Below are positions 17,228 through 24,954 of a DNA stretch of 64,000 bases, one piece after another. Under the pieces are notes generated by a model. It worked only from the letters and a program-made list of their open reading frames with translations. It was not told the DNA's origin and did not search any database. Within the stretch, counting starts at the first letter, position 1; each line of letters begins with the position of its first letter. The stretch lies in assembly GCA_035275265.1 (NCBI GenBank), contig DATENC010000006.1, forward strand, positions 124,001 to 188,000, in the 5' to 3' direction. The position numbers were made by a program, and so were the translations under genes. This stretch comes from JACQAP01 sp035275265 (GTDB lineage: Bacteria > Pseudomonadota > Gammaproteobacteria > Burkholderiales > JACQAP01).

Positions 17228-18751
17228 TTAGACCAGCCAGGCAACGAGTTGCAACAACAGAATGATCAACAGGACGGAGAGAATTCCGGTCAGGAACCGG
17301 TTACGGCGCTGTTGAGTTTGCAACAACGCGTCCATTGCCGCGCGCAGGTCGTCAGCGGGACGATCGGAAAGCGCGCGATGCACCAGGCGTGGCAGTTGCG
17401 GCAGGAGTACAGCCCATCGCGGCGCCTCGTTGCGAAGGTTACGCAACAGCCCGCGCCAGCCGATCTGCTCGGACATCCAGCGCTCCAGATAAGGTTTGGC
17501 CGTTTTCCACAGATCCAGGTCCGGATCCAGGTCTCTGCCCAGGCCTTCGATGTTGAGCAGGGTCTTTTGCAGCAGCACCAGTTGCGGCTGGATCTCGATA
17601 TTGAAACGGCGCGACGTCTGGAACAGGCCCAGCAACACCTTTCCGAAGGAAATCTCCTTCAGCGGCTTGTCGAAGATCGGTTCGCAAACAGCGCGAATCG
17701 CGGTTTCGAATTCGTCCACCCGTGTCTGCGGCGGAATCCAGCCAGACTCGATGTGGACCTCCGCCACGCGCCGGTAGTCGCGCCGCAAGAAGGCGAGAAA
17801 ATTCTGCGCCAGGTAATTCTTGTCCACGTCCGTAAGCGTTCCCATGATGCCGAAATCCAGCGCGACATAGTGCCCGTCCGGCGCGACAAAGATGTTGCCG
17901 GGGTGCATGTCGGCATGGAAGAAACCGTCGCGGAACACCTGCGTGAAAAAAATCTCCACGCCCGCACGCGCCAGTTTCGGAATATCTATACCCTGCTTGC
18001 GCAGCTTTTCCACATGGCTTATCGGCGTGCCGCTCATGCGCTGCATCACCATCACCTGGCTGCTGCAATAGTCCCAGAAAATTTCCGGAACCCGCAGCAG
18101 CGGTGAGTTCTCGAAGTTGCGGCGCAGTTGGCTGGCGTTCGCCGCCTCTCGCATCAAATCGAGTTCGTCATTGAGGTGCTTCTCGAATTCGGCGACCACT
18201 TCCCTTGGCTTGAGGCGGCGGCCATCCTCCCACAGCCGCTCGATCAACCCGGCGGCCACGTTGAGCAGCGCAATATCTTTGACGATGATGGGAGCGATCC
18301 CCGGCCTGAGGATCTTGACCGCAACTTCGCGCCCTCCCGGCAATACTGCAAAGTGCACCTGCGCCACGGAGGCGCTGGCGACCGCCGCCGCGTCGAAACG
18401 CTCGAATACTTCCGAGGCAGGTTTGCCGTAGGCGCGCTCCAGGGTCTGGAATACCAGTTCGGCCGCGAACGGCGGGACCTGGTCCTGGAGTTTTGCCAGT
18501 TCGTCGGCGATGTCGAGCGGAATCAGGTCGCGGCGGGTGGACAATACCTGACCGAACTTCACGAATATCGGCCCGAGAGCTTCCAGCGCCAGGCGCAAGC
18601 GCTCTCCGCGCGGCCGCTCGAGGCGGCGCCAGAACAGTAGTCCCGCAACCAACAGGCGCAACCCGCGCACTCTGGCATGCGCGAGAAAAAATTCGTCCAG
18701 CCCGAAACGCAGCGAGACGTAGACGATCTTGAGCAGCCGCAGCGGGTGCAT
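17228..18751 (-). CDS. ubiB: ubiquinone biosynthesis ATPase/kinase-like UbiB
   Basis: UbiB is the atypical protein-kinase-like (ADCK) ATPase needed for ubiquinone synthesis at the inner membrane. It has 507 residues. The KxGQ motif appears in GPIFVKFGQVLSTRRDLIP near residue 65, the catalytic-loop segment is FFHADMHPGNIFV and the DFG-type motif is VALDFGIMGTL. Two hydrophobic C-terminal helices (FLTGILSVLLIILLLQLVAW) anchor it to the membrane. It follows ubiE and ubiJ in the conserved ubiE-ubiJ-ubiB order. Confidence 0.96.
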   Translation of the reverse strand: MHPLRLLKIVYVSLRFGLDEFFLAHARVRGLRLLVAGLLFWRRLERPRGERLRLALEALGPIFVKFGQVLSTRRDLIPLDIADELAKLQDQVPPFAAELVFQTLERAYGKPASEVFERFDAAAVASASVAQVHFAVLPGGREVAVKILRPGIAPIIVKDIALLNVAAGLIERLWEDGRRLKPREVVAEFEKHLNDELDLMREAANASQLRRNFENSPLLRVPEIFWDYCSSQVMVMQRMSGTPISHVEKLRKQGIDIPKLARAGVEIFFTQVFRDGFFHADMHPGNIFVAPDGHYVALDFGIMGTLTDVDKNYLAQNFLAFLRRDYRRVAEVHIESGWIPPQTRVDEFETAIRAVCEPIFDKPLKEISFGKVLLGLFQTSRRFNIEIQPQLVLLQKTLLNIEGLGRDLDPDLDLWKTAKPYLERWMSEQIGWRGLLRNLRNEAPRWAVLLPQLPRLVHRALSDRPADDLRAAMDALLQTQQRRNRFLTGILSVLLIILLLQLVAWLV

Positions 18752-18789
18752 GACAGGTAACGGCGGTTGCCCGTGCTTCCTTTGTTTTT

Positions 18790-19374
18790 CTAGCTGCCGT
18801 GGATCTGCCGTGACAGGCGCTCGATGCGCTTGTCCAGGCGCTCCACGGCATCGCGCAGTTCGTCTACCTCCCGCATGAATTCAGCGGCCTGCAACGGCGT
18901 GACCAATACCGCCTTTTCCTCGGTGAGGTATTCAGCGGCGTTTTCGGCCATGCTCCTGGCGGCTTGCTTTGGCCACGCAGCGGCTACCCGTCCGGCCTGC
19001 GCCATGCGATGCGCGGCGATATCGCCGACCACCCGGCTCAGGTCCTCCTCTACATCCCAGCGAAGGTTGGATGCAACCTGGGAAATGACCGCGGCAAAAT
19101 CGGTATCGCCGGAGATTTCGGCCTTGCGCCACGCTTCTTCGCCACCCGCCATTACCTCGAGCAGCGTCAGGTGCGTGAGCCGGATCGTCACCGCGGGCAC
19201 GGTTTCCAGCGGCGCCGGCTGCAACTTGCCGTCCGCCCCCACCGCAATCGCCAAGCGGGCGGGAAACACGTCGAACAGCGCTGTCTTGCCGGCGTGCGCG
19301 CTCAGTTTTTCCCGGGCCCACGGCGCGGGATCCAGCACGTGATTGGCGAAGGCGACGAACGCAGTGGCTAGCAT
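18790..19374 (-). CDS. ubiJ: ubiquinone biosynthesis accessory factor UbiJ (SCP2 domain)
   Basis: UbiJ is an SCP2 lipid-binding protein that, with UbiK, organises the soluble Ubi complex. The 194 residues from ATG 19374 (MLATAFVAFANHVLDPAPWA) include the SCP2 segment TVPAVTIRLTHLTLLEVMAG. A predicted C-terminal coiled coil (EFMREVDELRDAVERLDKRI) is typical of UbiJ. The frame is open upstream, but conserved sequence starts here, five bases after the ubiE stop. It sits between ubiE and ubiB. Confidence 0.9.
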   Translation of the reverse strand: MLATAFVAFANHVLDPAPWAREKLSAHAGKTALFDVFPARLAIAVGADGKLQPAPLETVPAVTIRLTHLTLLEVMAGGEEAWRKAEISGDTDFAAVISQVASNLRWDVEEDLSRVVGDIAAHRMAQAGRVAAAWPKQAARSMAENAAEYLTEEKAVLVTPLQAAEFMREVDELRDAVERLDKRIERLSRQIHGS

Positions 19375-19379
19375 CGGCT

Positions 19380-20117
19380 TCAGATTTTGTAGCCGCGGTG
19401 AAGCGCCACCACCCCGGCGCTGATGTTGTAGTACTCGACGCGCGAGCACCCGGCCTGTTCCAACATCCGCTTCAGTTCTTCCTGCCCGGGATGCCGGCGA
19501 ATCGACTCGGCGAGGTAGCGGTAACTATCGGCATCGTCAACCACCAGCTTGCCCAGCAGCGGCAGCACCTTCAAAGAGTAGCCGTCGTACAGCGGCTTGA
19601 ATGGTGCCCATACTTGCGAAAACTCCAATACCAGCAAGCGTCCGCCGGTGCGCAGCACGCGCAGCATTTCCGCGAGCGCGATTTCCTTGTGCGTCATGTT
19701 GCGCAAGCCGAAGCCCACCACCGTGCAATCAAAATAATCGTCCGGGAACGGCAGGCGTTCGGCGTCGCACTGCACTACCGGGATGACCCGGCCGCGGTCG
19801 AGCAGCCGGTCGCGCCCGCGCGCGAGCATTGTGCCGTTGATATCGGTCAGCAATACCTGCCCGTGCATGCCGACACGCGCCGCGAACAGCGCGGACAGAT
19901 CCCCTGTGCCGCCGGCAACATCCAGCACCCGGCCACCTTCCTTTACTCCGCTCATCTGCACTGCGAAGCGCTTCCACAGCCGGTGCATTCCCGCCGACAT
20001 CAAATCGTTCATCAGGTCGTAACGCTGCGCGACCGAGCGGAACACATTGGCTACTTTCTTCGCCTTGTCTTCCTCGGCCACGTCCTGAAATCCGAAATCC
20101 GTCGTTTTCTTGTCCAT
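19380..20117 (-). CDS. ubiE: ubiquinone/menaquinone C-methyltransferase UbiE
   Basis: UbiE performs SAM-dependent C-methylation of the demethoxybenzoquinol (and demethylmenaquinol) ring. It has 245 residues. SAM-binding motif I is VLDVAGGTGDLSALFA. Post-motif I is LLTDINGTMLARGRDRL and the family signature is FGLRNMTHKEIALAEMLRVL. The protein ends YYNISAGVVALHRGYKI. It starts immediately after the DUF971 stop and leads into ubiJ-ubiB. Confidence 0.97.
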   Translation of the reverse strand: MDKKTTDFGFQDVAEEDKAKKVANVFRSVAQRYDLMNDLMSAGMHRLWKRFAVQMSGVKEGGRVLDVAGGTGDLSALFAARVGMHGQVLLTDINGTMLARGRDRLLDRGRVIPVVQCDAERLPFPDDYFDCTVVGFGLRNMTHKEIALAEMLRVLRTGGRLLVLEFSQVWAPFKPLYDGYSLKVLPLLGKLVVDDADSYRYLAESIRRHPGQEELKRMLEQAGCSRVEYYNISAGVVALHRGYKI

Positions 20118-20540
20118 TCAGATCTTTTTCCATCCCGGTTTGGGCTGAGACTGGCCAGTGGCAGGCGCCGCTTCGCGGCTGGCCCCTTCCTTGGCCATGC
20201 GGTCCAGATATTCCTTCCACAGCCTTTCCCTGTCCACGCCGAGCCCGTAAAGATAATCCCACGAGTACAAGCCGGTGTCGTGACCGTCGCTGAAGACCAG
20301 CCGCACCGCGTAATTACCGACCGGCTCGACCGCTTTGATCTCCACGTCCTTCTTACCGGTTTGCAGCACCTCCTGGCCTGGCCCGTGGCCGCGCACTTCC
20401 GCCGAGGGCGAGTAAACGCGCAACAACTCGCATTCCAGGCGAAATGACTTGCCGTCGTCGAACGCAATTTCGAGCGCGCGCGACTTTTGGTGGAGCTTGA
20501 TTTCGGTGGGGCGGGGCGCCCCAGGTTGAAGTCCTGCCAC
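20118..20540 (-). CDS. DUF971 (GBBH-like N-terminal) domain protein
   Basis: A small cytoplasmic protein of the DUF971 / gamma-butyrobetaine hydroxylase N-terminal-like family. It has about 140 residues from the GTG at 20540 (VAGLQPGAPRPTEIKLHQKS). Core motifs are YSPSAEVRGHGPGQEVLQTG and YAVRLVFSDGHDTGLYSWDYL. An ATG exists 19 codons upstream, but homologs I know begin at MAGL-P, so GTG is preferred. It is the first gene of the minus-strand run into ubiE-ubiJ-ubiB, which is its usual betaproteobacterial place. The function is unproven. Confidence 0.82.
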   Translation of the reverse strand: MAGLQPGAPRPTEIKLHQKSRALEIAFDDGKSFRLECELLRVYSPSAEVRGHGPGQEVLQTGKKDVEIKAVEPVGNYAVRLVFSDGHDTGLYSWDYLYGLGVDRERLWKEYLDRMAKEGASREAAPATGQSQPKPGWKKI

Positions 20541-20652
20541 AGGAATTTTCGTACTCAAAAACCAGATGCCCGGGAATGCGGCGAGGGCCTGCATCATAGC
20601 CGTGGGCGGGGGCCAGGGCCATGCCGTGCATCCCGAGATTGCCCTTCAAAAA

Positions 20653-20681
20653 CAGTCATGGACTTGTAACATTTGCTTCAT
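20653..20681 (+). promoter_or_regulatory. candidate Pho box upstream of phoB
   Basis: Three 7-base blocks in strict 11-base phase precede phoB: CAGTCAT (20653), TTGTAAC (20664) and GCTTCAT (20675), with four-base spacers GGAC and ATTT. The PhoB consensus is CTGTCAT-N4 repeats. The first block matches six of seven positions and the others about four of seven. The start codon follows 39 bases later. Autoregulation of phoBR is known in enteric bacteria, so this is plausible but weak. Confidence 0.4.
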
Positions 20682-20719
20682 AGTATTGCAAACGCTCAAA
20701 TCCGACTGGTATAGCGCCC

Positions 20720-21406
20720 ATGGCAGCCACCATCCTCGTGGTCGAAGACGAACCGGCAATTCAGGAGTTGATCGCGTACAACCTGAAACAGGCCGGCCAC
20801 CAGCCATTACGGGCCGACAACGCCGAACAGGCGATGAATCTGGTGCAAAACGCCCTGCCCGACCTGGTGCTGCTGGACTGGATGCTGCCCGGACAGTCCG
20901 GGATCGATTTTGCCCGCAGGCTGAGAACCGACAAACGAACCCGGACCGTGCCGATCATCATGCTCACCGCTCGCTCCGACGAGCAGGACAAGCTGACGGG
21001 TTTGGATTCCGGGGCCGATGACTACATCACCAAGCCGTTTTCCCCTCGTGAACTGAACGCGCGCATCAAGGCGGTATTGCGGCGACGGGCGCCGCAGATG
21101 ACCGACGACACGGTGCAACTCGGGGGACTGAAGCTCGATCCGGCCAGCCACCGCATCTCGGGCAACGGTGAACCGGTGATAGTCGGCCCCACTGAATTCC
21201 GCTTGCTGCATTTTCTGATGACGCACCCGGAGCGCGTGCATTCGCGCACCCAGTTGCTGGACCAGGTATGGGGCGACCATGTCTTCGTGGAAGAGCGCAC
21301 CGTGGATGTACATATCCGGCGATTGCGTAAGGCGCTCGAACCCACGGGGCTCGACCGCCTGGTCCAAACCGTCCGCGGCACCGGTTACCGCTTCTCCAAC
21401 ACCTGA
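20720..21406 (+). CDS. phoB: phosphate regulon response regulator PhoB
   Basis: PhoB is an OmpR-family response regulator that binds Pho boxes under phosphate starvation. The 228 residues comprise a receiver domain (about 1-120) with acidic pocket ED at 9-10 and phosphoacceptor Asp53 in LLDWMLPG, then the conserved Lys in YITKPFSPREL. A winged-helix DNA-binding domain ends FVEERTVDVHIRRLRKALEP and VRGTGYRFS. phoR follows 75 bases downstream. Confidence 0.94.
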   Translation: MAATILVVEDEPAIQELIAYNLKQAGHQPLRADNAEQAMNLVQNALPDLVLLDWMLPGQSGIDFARRLRTDKRTRTVPIIMLTARSDEQDKLTGLDSGADDYITKPFSPRELNARIKAVLRRRAPQMTDDTVQLGGLKLDPASHRISGNGEPVIVGPTEFRLLHFLMTHPERVHSRTQLLDQVWGDHVFVEERTVDVHIRRLRKALEPTGLDRLVQTVRGTGYRFSNT

Positions 21407-21481
21407 CCGGCGCTCTCGACCGGAGTCCGCTCCGGAAAATTCTGGGATAATCCGCCCACGCTATCCCAGAGGACGGAACGC

Positions 21482-22828
21482 ATGAAGGTCATGTGGGGGA
21501 GACCCCTCTCCACCGTCGTCCTGATCGGTATTGCAGCGCTCGTCTCCTGGCCGATTCTCGGCGGCACAGGCGCCCTGCTGGTCCTCTCCGCGCTCCTCGT
21601 GGTCCTGCTTTTCCATCACCTTTTCAATCTTTCGGCGCTCTACCGCTGGTTTCAGAATCAGCGTCGCGGGAATGTTCCGGTGGGTACCGGGGCCTGGGAG
21701 TATGTGTTCTCGCACCTGCTCAGGATGCTCAAGCGCCATGAGCAAAGCGAAGTGCGTCTGAACGAGGCGCTGTCTCGTTTTCAACTGGCGGGTGCGGCGC
21801 TTCCGGACGCGGTGGTAATCCTCGGAGAAGGGGACCGCATCGAGTGGTCCAACCCCAAGGCGGAGGACTACTTCGGGCTCGACAACCAACACGACCGCGG
21901 CCAGCAGATCACCTACATCCTGCGCCAGCCGCAATTCGTCAAGCACCTGGCTTCCGGCCAGGTCGGTGAGTCGCTGGTTCTGCCGATTTCGCGCGAACAG
22001 GGCGAAATCGTGCTGTCGGTGCAACTGGTTCCGTTCGGCGACCGGCAAAAACTCCTCCTGGGACGCGATATCACCCGCTGGGAAAGGCTGGAGACGACCC
22101 GGCGTGATTTCGTTGCCAACGTCTCGCACGAACTGCGCACTCCACTGACCGTGGTTGGCGGCTTTCTCGAAACCTTGAGTGACATGAAGAAACCGGACCC
22201 GGAAATGACGCAGCGCTCGATCATGCTCATGACCCAGCAAACCAACCGCATGACACGGCTCGTGGACGACCTGTTGACGCTTTCGAGACTGGAGAGTACG
22301 CACAACCCGGTGCGCGAGGAAGACGTCAATGTTCCGGACCTCGTCAAGGCGCTGCATCAGGACGCGATAGCGCTTTCCGCGGGCCGGCACAAGCTGCGCG
22401 TCAGGCTCGAATCGACCGATTGGCTGAGGGGAAGTACAGAAGAGCTGCGCAGCGCTTTCGGCAACGTGATCAGCAACGCAGTGCGCTATACGCCGGAAAA
22501 CGGCGAGGTGGAAATACGCTGGGAGACGCGCGAAGGTCATCCCGTGTTCGCGGTGCGGGACACCGGCATCGGCATCGAGCCGCAGCACATCGATCGCCTG
22601 ACCGAGCGTTTCTACCGCGTCGATCGCAGCCGCTCACGTGAGACCGGCGGCACCGGACTGGGCCTGGCGATCGTCAAGCACGTGCTCAATCGCCACCAGG
22701 CGCGGCTCGACGTCGAGAGCAGCTTGGGAAGCGGGAGTACTTTCTCGGTCATTTTTCCGGAAACCCGTCGCTTGCCCGCCAAGGGCACGGCGACACCTGC
22801 GGTCCAGGAAACCGCCATTTCCCGCTAG
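21482..22828 (+). CDS. phoR: phosphate regulon sensor kinase PhoR
   Basis: PhoR is the inner-membrane sensor histidine kinase paired with PhoB. The 448 residues comprise two N-terminal membrane segments (LSTVVLIGIAALVSWPILGG, then ALLVLSALLVVLLFHHLF), a PAS domain (about 95-190), HisKA with the phosphoacceptor His near 215 (FVANVSHELRTPLT) and an HATPase domain with N-box NVISNAVRYTP, DTGIGI and GGTGLGLAIVKH. No phoU or pst genes follow. Its TAG stop shares the four bases CTAG with the stop of the convergent HIT gene. Confidence 0.94.
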   Translation: MKVMWGRPLSTVVLIGIAALVSWPILGGTGALLVLSALLVVLLFHHLFNLSALYRWFQNQRRGNVPVGTGAWEYVFSHLLRMLKRHEQSEVRLNEALSRFQLAGAALPDAVVILGEGDRIEWSNPKAEDYFGLDNQHDRGQQITYILRQPQFVKHLASGQVGESLVLPISREQGEIVLSVQLVPFGDRQKLLLGRDITRWERLETTRRDFVANVSHELRTPLTVVGGFLETLSDMKKPDPEMTQRSIMLMTQQTNRMTRLVDDLLTLSRLESTHNPVREEDVNVPDLVKALHQDAIALSAGRHKLRVRLESTDWLRGSTEELRSAFGNVISNAVRYTPENGEVEIRWETREGHPVFAVRDTGIGIEPQHIDRLTERFYRVDRSRSRETGGTGLGLAIVKHVLNRHQARLDVESSLGSGSTFSVIFPETRRLPAKGTATPAVQETAISR

Positions 22829-23262
22829 GTCCTTTTCTCCAGCAATCCGGACAACTTCTGTTGCATCGAGCGGACAAATCCCGCTGGCAACGGACGCGCG
22901 CCGTCGCGTTGCCTGGTGCCGAACACCGGGTTGGGAAAATGCGGGTCGTCGGCGAAGCGCGGGATGATGTGCCAGTGCAGGTGCGGCACCATGTTGCCGA
23001 AGCTGGCCAGATTGATCTTTTCCGGTTCGAGCAGATCGCGCAACACGCGCTCCACGACGAACACTATCCTCATCAGGTGCGCGCGTTCGGCTTCTTCAAG
23101 ATCGGTCATCTCTTTCGTATGAGCGTTCAGGATCACCCGGCAATAGGCGGGGTGGTCGCTATCGCCGATCAACACCACGCGGGCAAAACCGTCATCCCAG
23201 AGCACTTCGCCTCCGGCTTGCGTGCAAAGAGCGCACGCCGTGGTGCGTGATTCGTTGTTCAT
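22825..23262 (-). CDS. HIT-family nucleotide hydrolase
   Basis: A histidine-triad protein, a family of nucleoside phosphoramidases and dinucleotide hydrolases. The protein is about 145 residues from ATG 23262 (MNNESRTTACALCTQAGGEV). An ATG seven codons upstream at 23283 is also possible. The zinc-like CALC near the N-terminus is seen in the proteobacterial subgroup. The catalytic triad motif is VPHLHWHIIPRF (HxHxH). Its start lies 47 bases past the integrase remnant, so its upstream region was probably reshaped when the integron decayed. Confidence 0.9.
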   Translation of the reverse strand: MNNESRTTACALCTQAGGEVLWDDGFARVVLIGDSDHPAYCRVILNAHTKEMTDLEEAERAHLMRIVFVVERVLRDLLEPEKINLASFGNMVPHLHWHIIPRFADDPHFPNPVFGTRQRDGARPLPAGFVRSMQQKLSGLLEKRT

Positions 23263-23308
23263 TGTTCGCTCTTGTTTGTTCATGTTCTTGCTGATGCTGT
23301 CCGGTTTT

Positions 23309-23424
23309 CTACGCCGTCGATGAAAAAAGGCTGTGCACCCAATCGACATAGGCCTGCTCGGTGCGGATACTATAGTGCTTGATATGTCCCGGTCTCGAAG
23401 CTGATCCAGGAGTTTCAGTAGGGC
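23309..23424 (-). pseudogene. intI: remnant of an integron integrase N-terminus
   Basis: On the minus strand one frame reads LLKLLDQLRDR and the next, after a frameshift, reads KHYSIRTEQAYVDWVHSLFS before a TAG at 23309. Integron integrases begin with a closely similar segment (LLDQVRDxIRxKHYSxRTEQAYVxWI). I therefore read this as the first roughly 40 codons of intI with an internal frameshift and the remaining about 290 codons deleted. No catalytic Arg, His or Tyr boxes remain. Orientation is correct for an integron: intI points away from the attC array, which starts about 90 bases beyond its 5' end. Other phage-type integrases share some of this N-terminal pattern. Confidence 0.75.
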
Positions 23425-23512
23425 ACTCTTTGCTGGATGTCGAAATCGAGGACGATTTTTCTCTGTACTCCGATTCTTCGGCGAGGTTTAGTATTGTTAT
23501 CGACGCCGGAGC

Positions 23513-23582
23513 GCCCAACGTCGCCGCGGTTGGGTCCCCGCCGCGCTTTGCGCATCGGCGCCCGGTTAGCCCTGCGTTAGAC
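23513..23582 (+). other. integron junction: attI or degenerate first attC
   Basis: Between the integrase remnant and the first cassette gene lie GCCCAAC (23513-23519, an RYYYAAC core) and GTTAGAC (23576-23582, a GTTRRRY core), 70 bases apart. The first cassette gene begins 20 bases after GTTAGAC. Pairing between the inner arms is weak, so this may be the attI insertion point rather than a foldable attC. CCCAAC at 23514 and GTTGGG at 23529 also form a local inverted repeat. Confidence 0.5.
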
Positions 23583-23602
23583 CACGAACTAAGGAACACC
23601 AT

Positions 23603-24463
23603 ATGCCCGGACCGATGTGCAGTCGTGAATTGGGTGACGATTGGGTCGATCCCGGAACATTGGCCTTGACCAGGCATCGCCCACCAGTACCTCATGGCAT
23701 CAACTCGTGCGAAGACAATCCGCGTGCACCGCTGACGCAACAGATTTTGCTCAGCCCGGTGTTTCGGGAGTCTGTGCAGGTCACGGATAACATGGCCGCA
23801 CCCATGGCGTGGGACTCGTACTGGCGGATGGCCTACGATCGCGCCGACAAGGTGCTACAGGCACAGGCCAACGAACTTCTCAAGCGCGGCAACATCACCA
23901 AACTGGAATTCGACAACCTGGTGAAAGCGCGTAATACGCTGGTGGAGGAGTTCCGAAAGCCCCTGAGTCCTTTTGGCAAGCAGTATTCGGAGATACTGAA
24001 GCCCGCCTCCAAACTCCCGCAGCCGGGTGGATTGCTGACCAAGAAGGGCAGTATCGAGGCCGTGCTGGAAAGCGTGGGGAAGTCGCGCGCTGCCGTCAAC
24101 CGGTTGAGTATGGTGTTCCGCGTCGCAGGACCGGGGCTGCTCGTGCTGGACATCACGATCACCACCGTCGTCGTGATGAAGGCACCTCCGGAACAGCGCG
24201 GCCGCGTGGCGGCGCGCGAATACACGGGCTTGGGTGCCGGTGTGGCGGGCGGCGTTGGGGGCGCTTGGGCGGGTTGTGTCGCTTTGGCTGCCCTGGGGTC
24301 GCCGACTCTGCTGCTGCCGGTTGTGGGCGAGGTGACTGAGGGAACCCTGTGCGCCGTCGGCGGGATTCTGGGTGGAATTGGCGTCGGCTGGGTGGGACGC
24401 GAGGCGGGTAAGGCCACTGGAGAAGCTGTCTACGACTTCGTGACAACGTTCCGATGGGAGTAA
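23603..24463 (+). CDS. glycine-zipper membrane protein, possible pore-forming effector
   Basis: A 286-residue protein with no assigned function. AAGGA lies before ATG 23603. Residues about 60-165 are soluble and helical (WDSYWRMAYDRADKVLQAQ, LLTKKGSIEAVLESVGKSRA). Residues about 165-270 are hydrophobic and glycine-rich (GLGAGVAGGVGGAWAGCVAL and VGGILGGIGVGWVGREAGKA), a glycine-zipper pattern found in membrane-inserting toxins and effectors. No signal peptide is present. It overlaps the next gene by 10 bases. I infer, without proof, a membrane-active effector with its immunity protein. It is the first gene of the cassette array, next to where attI would be. Confidence 0.7.
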   Translation: MPGPMCSRELGDDWVDPGTLALTRHRPPVPHGINSCEDNPRAPLTQQILLSPVFRESVQVTDNMAAPMAWDSYWRMAYDRADKVLQAQANELLKRGNITKLEFDNLVKARNTLVEEFRKPLSPFGKQYSEILKPASKLPQPGGLLTKKGSIEAVLESVGKSRAAVNRLSMVFRVAGPGLLVLDITITTVVVMKAPPEQRGRVAAREYTGLGAGVAGGVGGAWAGCVALAALGSPTLLLPVVGEVTEGTLCAVGGILGGIGVGWVGREAGKATGEAVYDFVTTFRWE

Positions 24464-24843
24464 TCTCGCGTTACTTCGAGCGACTAGCCGCCATGGTCAG
24501 GCCAAGGCGCGCTGCGGCCCTGCCCGTATCGGCCGACGCCGAAGGGTTGCGGATTGGCGGCGTACCGGTGGCGTGGAGCGACATGCGCCGTCTGGACGTC
24601 TACAAGCGCGACATCTATGTCGGCGATCTTCTTTGTCTGGCGATCCTTGCAGCCGAAGATCGGGTGTTCGAGATCAACGAGGAGTCGCCCGGCTGGAAGG
24701 AAGCCGGGGACGCGATCGAGCGGTTTCTGCCGGGTTCGCTGCCCCGCGTCGAGTGGGCATTGCGGCTGATTGCCGCCAACCCTGGTGACTCGGTGGCAAT
24801 TTATCCCGTATCAAAAACGGGGTCGGTCGGGCAATCGCTTTAG
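24454..24843 (+). CDS. small protein paired with the glycine-zipper gene, possible immunity protein
   Basis: A 129-residue soluble protein overlapping the preceding gene by 10 bases, so translation is coupled. The core reads WSDMRRLDVYKRDIYVGDLL, then AEDRVFEINEESPGWKEAGD and LPGSLPRVEW. I recognise this pattern (YKRD...D.ICLA...EINEE..GW..F..LPG..P..EW) from uncharacterised bacterial proteins but know no tested function. Its size, acidity and overlap with a membrane-active-looking partner suggest an immunity or antidote role, by inference only. The stop is 29 bases before an attC site, so both genes belong to one cassette. Confidence 0.72.
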   Translation: MGVISRYFERLAAMVRPRRAAALPVSADAEGLRIGGVPVAWSDMRRLDVYKRDIYVGDLLCLAILAAEDRVFEINEESPGWKEAGDAIERFLPGSLPRVEWALRLIAANPGDSVAIYPVSKTGSVGQSL

Positions 24844-24871
24844 CTTTGCCAGACACTCCACACATCGCGCG

Positions 24872-24949
24872 GTCTAACCCGCCCATCAACCTGACCCGCT
24901 CCAGCCGCCTTCGCCGGCGTACGCAGGCAGGTTATGGGCAACGTTAGCC
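24872..24949 (+). other. attC site 1 (78 bp)
   Basis: R'' GTCTAAC at 24872-24878 and R' GTTAGCC at 24943-24949. The inner arms CCCATCAACCTG and CAGGTTATGGG pair, with one unpaired C in the left arm. That extra-helical base is the hallmark used for strand choice by integron integrases. The peroxiredoxin ATG follows six bases after R'. Confidence 0.9.
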
Positions 24950-24954
24950 GTACT

